From contig JBAVEY010000373.1 of NCBI GenBank assembly GCA_049587975.1, forward strand, positions 1 through 18,751: a stretch of DNA of 18,751 nucleotides. The letters run 5' to 3'. Made by a program: the position numbers and the translations under genes. Source of the DNA: DASSJM01 sp049587975 (GTDB lineage: Bacteria > Actinomycetota > UBA4738 > HRBIN12). Positions 15,532 to 18,751 of this stretch are shown piece after piece. Numbering within the stretch: the first letter of the stretch is position 1; the number at the start of each line of letters is the position of its first letter. Under the pieces are notes generated by a model, which was given only the letters and a program-made list of their open reading frames with translations, ran no database searches and was not told the origin of the DNA.

Positions 15532-15585
15532 CTCGGCTCGGACTCGGGCTCGGGCCCGGCGGTACACTCAAGGTGCGGAGCCGAG
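15532..15585. repeat. 8-base inverted repeat flanking the pdxS -10 box
   Basis: CTCGGCTC (15532-15539) and GAGCCGAG (15578-15585) are perfect reverse complements, 38 bases apart, with TACACT between them. It could be an operator for a regulator of the vitamin B6 genes or a chance GC-rich match; no regulator gene is present nearby. Confidence 0.3.
15563..15568 (+). promoter_or_regulatory. Probable -10 box of the pdxS operon
   Basis: TACACT fits TANNNT and lies in a GGTACACT context about 45 bases before the pdxS start, so the leader would be about 39 bases long. No good -35 box is visible. The box lies between the two arms of the inverted repeat described for this interval. Confidence 0.45.
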
Positions 15586-15613
15586 CACGACCCGTTCGAA
15601 GGAGGCACTCCCG

Positions 15614-16501
15614 GTGGAGCGCGAGACCGGCACCTTCCGAGTCAAGTCCGGCCTGGCCGAGATGCTGAAGGGCGGCGTCATCATGGACGTCACCAACGCC
15701 GACCAGGCCAAGATCGCCGAGGACGCGGGAGCGTGCGCCGTGATGGCGCTCGAGCGCGTCCCGGCCGACATCCGCGCGGAAGGCGGCGTGGCGCGCATGG
15801 CCGATGCCACCAAGGTCGAGGAGATCATGAACGCCGTCTCCGTGCCCGTGATGGCGAAGGCGCGGATCGGCCACTTCGTCGAGGCGCAGATCCTCCAGGC
15901 GCTCGGCGTCGACTACGTGGACGAGTCCGAGGTCCTCACGCCCGCGGACGAGGAGCACCACATCGACAAATGGGCGTTCACGGTCCCGTTCGTGTGCGGG
16001 GCCCGGAACCTCGGCGAGGCCCTGCGACGGATCGCCGAGGGCGCCGCGATGATCCGTACCAAGGGCGAGCCCGGGACCGGCAACGTGGTCGAGGCCGTCC
16101 GCCACCAACGGACCATGCTGCGCGAGATCGGCTGGCTCCGGAGCCTGCGCCCCGAGCAGCTCGTGGCCGCCGCCAAGGACCTCGGCGCGCCGGTCGACCT
16201 GGTCCGGATGATCTCGGAGACGGGGAAGCTCCCGGTCGTGAACTTCGCCGCGGGCGGGCTGGCCACGCCGGCCGACGCGGCACTGATGATGCAGCTGGGG
16301 GTCGACGGGGTGTTCGTCGGCTCGGGCATCTTCAAGTCCGAGGACCCGGCGCCTCGGGCGCGGGCGATCGTCGAGGCGACCACGCACTTCCAGGACCCCG
16401 ACGCCCTCGCGAAGGTCTCGAGGGGACTCGGCGAGCCGATGCCCGGGCTCGACATCAAGGAGCTCGGCGAGGAGGGTCTGCTCCAGACCCGCGGGTGGTG
16501 A
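15614..16501 (+). CDS. pdxS: Pyridoxal 5'-phosphate synthase, synthase subunit
   Basis: PdxS condenses ribose 5-phosphate, glyceraldehyde 3-phosphate and ammonia into PLP. The 295 residues are full length. Active-site residues are visible: Asp25 in GVIMDV, Lys82 in PVMAKARIGH and Lys150 in RTKGEPGTGN, one above the Bacillus subtilis numbering (24, 81, 149). The phosphate-binding glycine segments (NFAAGGLATPADAA, GVFVGSGIFKS) are intact. GTG 15614 is chosen because a near-perfect ribosome site GAAGGAGG (15598-15605) lies eight bases upstream, the best in the window, and because family homology begins here; an open frame from 15464 is only read-through. The glutaminase partner pdxT follows seven bases later. 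Confidence 0.98.
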   Translation: MERETGTFRVKSGLAEMLKGGVIMDVTNADQAKIAEDAGACAVMALERVPADIRAEGGVARMADATKVEEIMNAVSVPVMAKARIGHFVEAQILQALGVDYVDESEVLTPADEEHHIDKWAFTVPFVCGARNLGEALRRIAEGAAMIRTKGEPGTGNVVEAVRHQRTMLREIGWLRSLRPEQLVAAAKDLGAPVDLVRMISETGKLPVVNFAAGGLATPADAALMMQLGVDGVFVGSGIFKSEDPAPRARAIVEATTHFQDPDALAKVSRGLGEPMPGLDIKELGEEGLLQTRGW

Positions 16502-16508
16502 GCCTCCG

Positions 16509-17066
16509 GTGAAGGCCGGTGTGCTCGCGCTGCAGGGAGACTTCCGCGAGCACGCCCGCGTGTTCGGCGAGCTCGGCGCCTCGCCCATCGAGGTCAGAAC
16601 GCCCGACGACCTCGCGCAGGTCGACGCCCTCGCCATCCCGGGCGGGGAGTCCACGACGATATCGAAACTCGCTCGCAGCTCCGGTCTGGTCGAGCCGATC
16701 GTCGAGCGGGCGAACGCCGGCATGCCGATCCTCGGGACGTGCGCGGGGATGATCGTGATGGCCGAGCGCGTGGAGGGTCTCGAGCCGCTGCTCTCGCTCG
16801 TCGACATCACGGTGCGTAGGAACGCCTACGGTCGCCAGGTCGACTCGTTCGAGGCCGACCTCGACGTCGAAGGCGTGCCGCACCTCGTCCGGGGGGTCTT
16901 CATCCGCGCCCCGATCGTCGACGGGGTCGGCGAGGGGGTTCGGGTGCTCGCCGAGCACGAGGGGCGACCCGTCGTCCTGGAACAGGGGAACCTTGTCGTG
17001 GCATCCTTCCATCCCGAGCTCGTGGGCGAGACCGGTCTTCACGGGTACGTGCTCGGGAAGGTGTGA
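16509..17066 (+). CDS. pdxT: Pyridoxal 5'-phosphate synthase, glutaminase subunit
   Basis: PdxT hydrolyses glutamine and channels ammonia to PdxS in the 24-subunit complex. The 185-residue protein is a class I glutamine amidotransferase with nucleophile Cys78 in ILGTCAGM and the His168/Glu170 pair in FHPEL. PGGEST (44-49) and ALQGDFREH (7-15) are PdxT signatures. GTG start seven bases after the pdxS stop, and yebC begins one base after its own stop, so the three genes form one operon. Confidence 0.97.
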   Translation: MKAGVLALQGDFREHARVFGELGASPIEVRTPDDLAQVDALAIPGGESTTISKLARSSGLVEPIVERANAGMPILGTCAGMIVMAERVEGLEPLLSLVDITVRRNAYGRQVDSFEADLDVEGVPHLVRGVFIRAPIVDGVGEGVRVLAEHEGRPVVLEQGNLVVASFHPELVGETGLHGYVLGKV

Positions 17067-17067
17067 C

Positions 17068-17823
17068 GTGTCGGGTCACTCGAAGTGGGCGACGATCAAG
17101 CGCAGGAAGGGCGCCGCCGACGCCAAGCGGAGCAACCAGTTCGCGAAGCTGCTACGGGCGGTGGAGGTGGCCGCCCGCGAGGGCGGCAGCGGCGACGTCA
17201 AGGCGAACATGACGCTCGCGTCGGCGGTCGAGAAGGCCCGGAGCTTCTCGGTGCCGGCCGAGAACATCGAGCGCGCGATCAAGCGGGGGAGCGGCGACCT
17301 CGAGGGCGGCGCCAGATACGTGGAGGTCACGTACGAGGGCTACGGCCCGGGGGGCGTCGCGGTGTTCGTCGAGACGCTGACCGACAACCGGAACCGCACG
17401 TCGCAGGACATCCGGCACGCGTTCACCCGCAGCGGCGGGAACCTCGGCGAGGGCGGCAGCACGGCTTGGATGTTCGCGCGCAAGGGATCGATCCAGGTCG
17501 AGAAGGGCGCGGCGCCGGACGAGGACAAGCTGCTCGAGATCGCACTAGAGGCGGGCGCCGAGGACCTGAACGACGCCGAGAGCACCTGGGAGATCACCAG
17601 CGACCCGGCGTCGTTCACCGCGGTGCGCGACGCGATCGACGCCGCGGGGATCCCGATGCTCTCGGCCGAGCTGACGATGCTCCCCCAGAGCACGGTCCCC
17701 GTCGAGGGGGGCCAAGCCAAGCAGGTGCTCGCGTTGCTCGAGGCGCTCGAGGAGCTCGACGACGTGCAGAACGTCTACGCGAACTTCGACATCCCCGAGT
17801 CGGTGATGGCCGAGCTCGGCTGA
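17068..17823 (+). CDS. yebC: YebC/PmpR family transcriptional/translational regulator
   Basis: This 251-residue protein begins with the family signature SGHSKWATIKRRKGAADAKR (2-21). Further family blocks are the VEKARSFSVPAENIERAIKR segment, YEGYGPGGVA and the GGNLGEGGSTAWMF segment. Members act as DNA-binding regulators or, as reported more recently, help ribosomes at difficult sequences. GTG 17068 is one base after the pdxT stop; an in-frame GTG farther upstream (near 16993) would give an unrelated N-terminal extension. In most actinobacteria yebC is followed by ruvC, ruvA and ruvB, which are absent here. Confidence 0.97.
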   Translation: MSGHSKWATIKRRKGAADAKRSNQFAKLLRAVEVAAREGGSGDVKANMTLASAVEKARSFSVPAENIERAIKRGSGDLEGGARYVEVTYEGYGPGGVAVFVETLTDNRNRTSQDIRHAFTRSGGNLGEGGSTAWMFARKGSIQVEKGAAPDEDKLLEIALEAGAEDLNDAESTWEITSDPASFTAVRDAIDAAGIPMLSAELTMLPQSTVPVEGGQAKQVLALLEALEELDDVQNVYANFDIPESVMAELG

Positions 17824-17829
17824 CGGTCT

Positions 17830-17844
17830 CCGATCGAAGATCGG
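17830..17844 (+). terminator. Hairpin after yebC
   Basis: CCGATC (17830-17835) and GATCGG (17839-17844) form a perfect six-base-pair stem with a three-base loop GAA, six bases after the yebC stop. There is no T-run, so termination is uncertain, but the place at the end of the pdxS-pdxT-yebC operon is right. Confidence 0.35.
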
Positions 17845-17902
17845 CGTGTGACGCGCCTCGTTCGGGTCATCGCAGCCCGCTCCCTGCAGCCCGGCCACGT
17901 CG

Positions 17903-17908
17903 TAGGCT
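17903..17908 (+). promoter_or_regulatory. Possible leaderless promoter -10 box of the acetyltransferase gene
   Basis: TAGGCT fits TANNNT and is separated by exactly six bases from GTG 17915, which has no ribosome site. The arrangement is the same as before lemA. It supports GTG 17915 over the internal ATG at 17951. No -35 box is obvious. Confidence 0.35.
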
Positions 17909-17914
17909 CCTCCG

Positions 17915-18496
17915 GTGACGACGCCCGAGCGCCCCGCCGGCGAACGCACGATGCGCGAGCGCATGCTGGCCGGGGAGCTTTACCTGGCCGACGACCCCGT
18001 GCTCGTCGAAGAACAGGCACGGGGGGCGAGGCTCCTCGACCGCTTCAACCAGACCGGCGTCGACGACGCTGCCGAGCGGCACGGTCTCCTGCTCGAGCTC
18101 CTCGGGCAGTTCGGCGAAGGGTCCGAGATCAAGCCGCCCCTGCGATGCGACTACGGATTCAGGATCCGGGTCGGCGCGCGGACGTTCGTGAACTATGGGC
18201 TCGTGGCGCTCGATGTCGCGTCGATCGCGATCGGCGACGACGTGCAGATCGGTCCCAACGTGCAACTCTTGACGCCGACGCACCCCATCGACCCCGACAC
18301 GAGACGGGCCAAATGGGAGGCTGCCGAACCGATCGCGATCGGAGGAAACGCCTGGCTGGGCGGTGGGGTCATCGTTCTCCCGGGCGTCACGATCGGGGAG
18401 AACACGGTGGTCGGCGCCGGATCGATCGTAACGAAGGATCTCCCCCCGAACGTGGTGGCGGCCGGTAACCCCGCCCGTGTCGTTCGGTCGCTCTGA
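17915..18496 (+). CDS. Maltose/galactoside O-acetyltransferase family protein
   Basis: This 193-residue left-handed beta-helix enzyme would transfer acetyl from acetyl-CoA to a sugar hydroxyl. The N-terminal Mac domain starts with RMLAGELYLADDP (16-28); the PPLRCDYGFRIRVG segment (74-87), FVNYGLVALD (91-100) and the catalytic His123 in TPTHPID are all as in E. coli Maa/LacA. The hexapeptide coil continues to IVTKDLPPNVVAAGNPAR. The physiological substrate in such genes is often unclear, and the lactose or maltose link should not be assumed. GTG 17915 is used; ATG 17951 would remove 12 residues without touching the Mac domain. It stands alone between yebC and a gene-poor edge and breaks the usual yebC-ruvC order. 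Confidence 0.93.
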   Translation: MTTPERPAGERTMRERMLAGELYLADDPVLVEEQARGARLLDRFNQTGVDDAAERHGLLLELLGQFGEGSEIKPPLRCDYGFRIRVGARTFVNYGLVALDVASIAIGDDVQIGPNVQLLTPTHPIDPDTRRAKWEAAEPIAIGGNAWLGGGVIVLPGVTIGENTVVGAGSIVTKDLPPNVVAAGNPARVVRSL

Positions 18497-18620
18497 GACG
18501 TTCGCGCCCAGACCCTCTCCCAACGTTCGACTGGTTGAAGATGGACCTCGTGGCGATCAGTTGGCATTGACCCCCCTCTTCCCAAATGGGGGCCGACCAT
18601 GCCCTGCTGAGCCCAAGCAG
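18497..18620. other. Gene-poor stretch with lower GC
   Basis: No gene is recognised. The bases around 18530-18600 are visibly richer in A and T than the rest of the window. CCCCC (from about 18572) can pair with GGGGG (18588-18592). TTGACCCCC near 18567 resembles sequences at the ends of some IS21-family elements, but no transposase remnant can be read. Confidence 0.4.
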
Positions 18621-18751
18621 ATGAAGCGTCCACGAAACGGCCACGCGGGCGCGAGCGCCCCACCCAGCCGTCACATCGTGAATGGGGTTGAGGTCGCGGT
18701 CTGCTGGTTGTGCGGGAACAACGGACAAGCTCGGGGCATGCTGGGAGGGAG
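18621..18751 (+). CDS. Possible start of an unknown gene, cut by the window edge
   Basis: An ATG at 18621 opens a frame of 43 codons that continues past the right edge. It reads MKRPRNGHAG and later VAVCWLCGNNGQARG, with a C-x2-C pair that could belong to a zinc-binding site. A GTG at 18678 is an alternative start. There is no good ribosome site for either, and open frames are common in GC-rich DNA, so this is weakly supported. I do not recognise the family. Confidence 0.2.
   Translation, partial: MKRPRNGHAGASAPPSRHIVNGVEVAVCWLCGNNGQARGMLGG
18647..18660. other. GC-rich stem-loop near the right edge
   Basis: GGGCG (18647-18651) and CGCCC (18656-18660) pair perfectly around the four-base loop CGAG. 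No T-run follows. It lies inside the doubtful open frame starting at 18621 and may be structural noise of GC-rich DNA. Confidence 0.3.

Noticed and set aside
15464..15613. An upstream in-frame extension of pdxS
   Set aside because: It overlaps the end of the DUF3048 gene, and the GAAGGAGG site and protein homology both fix the start at GTG 15614.
1..18751. CRISPR arrays, toxin-antitoxin pairs, phage or defence genes, riboswitches
   Set aside because: No regularly spaced repeats, matching gene pairs or recognisable riboswitch folds were seen; the window is mostly housekeeping genes.

Overview
This window is GC-rich and densely packed, and it reads as a chromosomal housekeeping segment of an actinobacterium (Actinomycetota). 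Ten of the 17 intact coding regions start with GTG, one with TTG and six with ATG. The gene order thrS - HIT hydrolase - CDP-alcohol phosphatidyltransferase-like gene - patA - pimA - pdxS - pdxT - yebC is the classic actinobacterial arrangement. The PatA/PimA pair points to phosphatidylinositol-mannoside-type lipids. The lineage is probably not a well-studied mycobacterium or streptomycete, because the block is interrupted by unusual insertions and yebC is not followed by ruvC. I cannot name the genus.

Layout. Bases 1-155 (minus strand) are the start of a secreted protein with a clear promoter. An intergenic stretch of 376 bases follows and contains a degenerate tRNA-3'-end-like fragment. Bases 532-3833 encode a MacB/LolCDE-type ABC exporter (ATPase plus double-FtsX permease). 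Bases 3874-6320 encode ThrRS and a HIT hydrolase. Bases 6324-7562 hold a decayed alpha/beta hydrolase next to its intact paralogue, followed by a DUF423 membrane protein (7567-7971). A divergent EF-G paralogue of the FusA2 type lies on the minus strand (7978-10065). Bases 10165-12786 hold the lipid block: a catalytically degenerate phosphatidylinositol-phosphate-synthase-like protein, the acyltransferase PatA and the mannosyltransferase PimA. Bases 12796-14268 encode LemA and an HtpX-like M48 metalloprotease, and 14412-15521 a membrane-anchored DUF3048 protein with its own promoter. Bases 15614-17823 encode the pyridoxal-phosphate synthase PdxS/PdxT and the YebC regulator. Bases 17915-18496 encode a maltose/galactoside O-acetyltransferase. 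The last 255 bases have no confident gene.

How the genes work together. PimA and PatA carry out consecutive steps on phosphatidylinositol at the inner face of the membrane, and PdxS and PdxT form one PLP-synthase complex. LemA and HtpX look like a membrane protein and protease pair. The exporter pair, HIT and ThrRS are independent functions.

I found no CRISPR array, intact mobile element, complete RNA gene or defence system, and I do not think the window holds a new multi-gene system. The most interesting points are the phosphatidyltransferase homologue that has lost most of its catalytic aspartates inside an otherwise canonical PIM locus, the pseudogenised hydrolase duplicate, and start sites that look leaderless (TANNNT followed 6-7 bases later by GTG).
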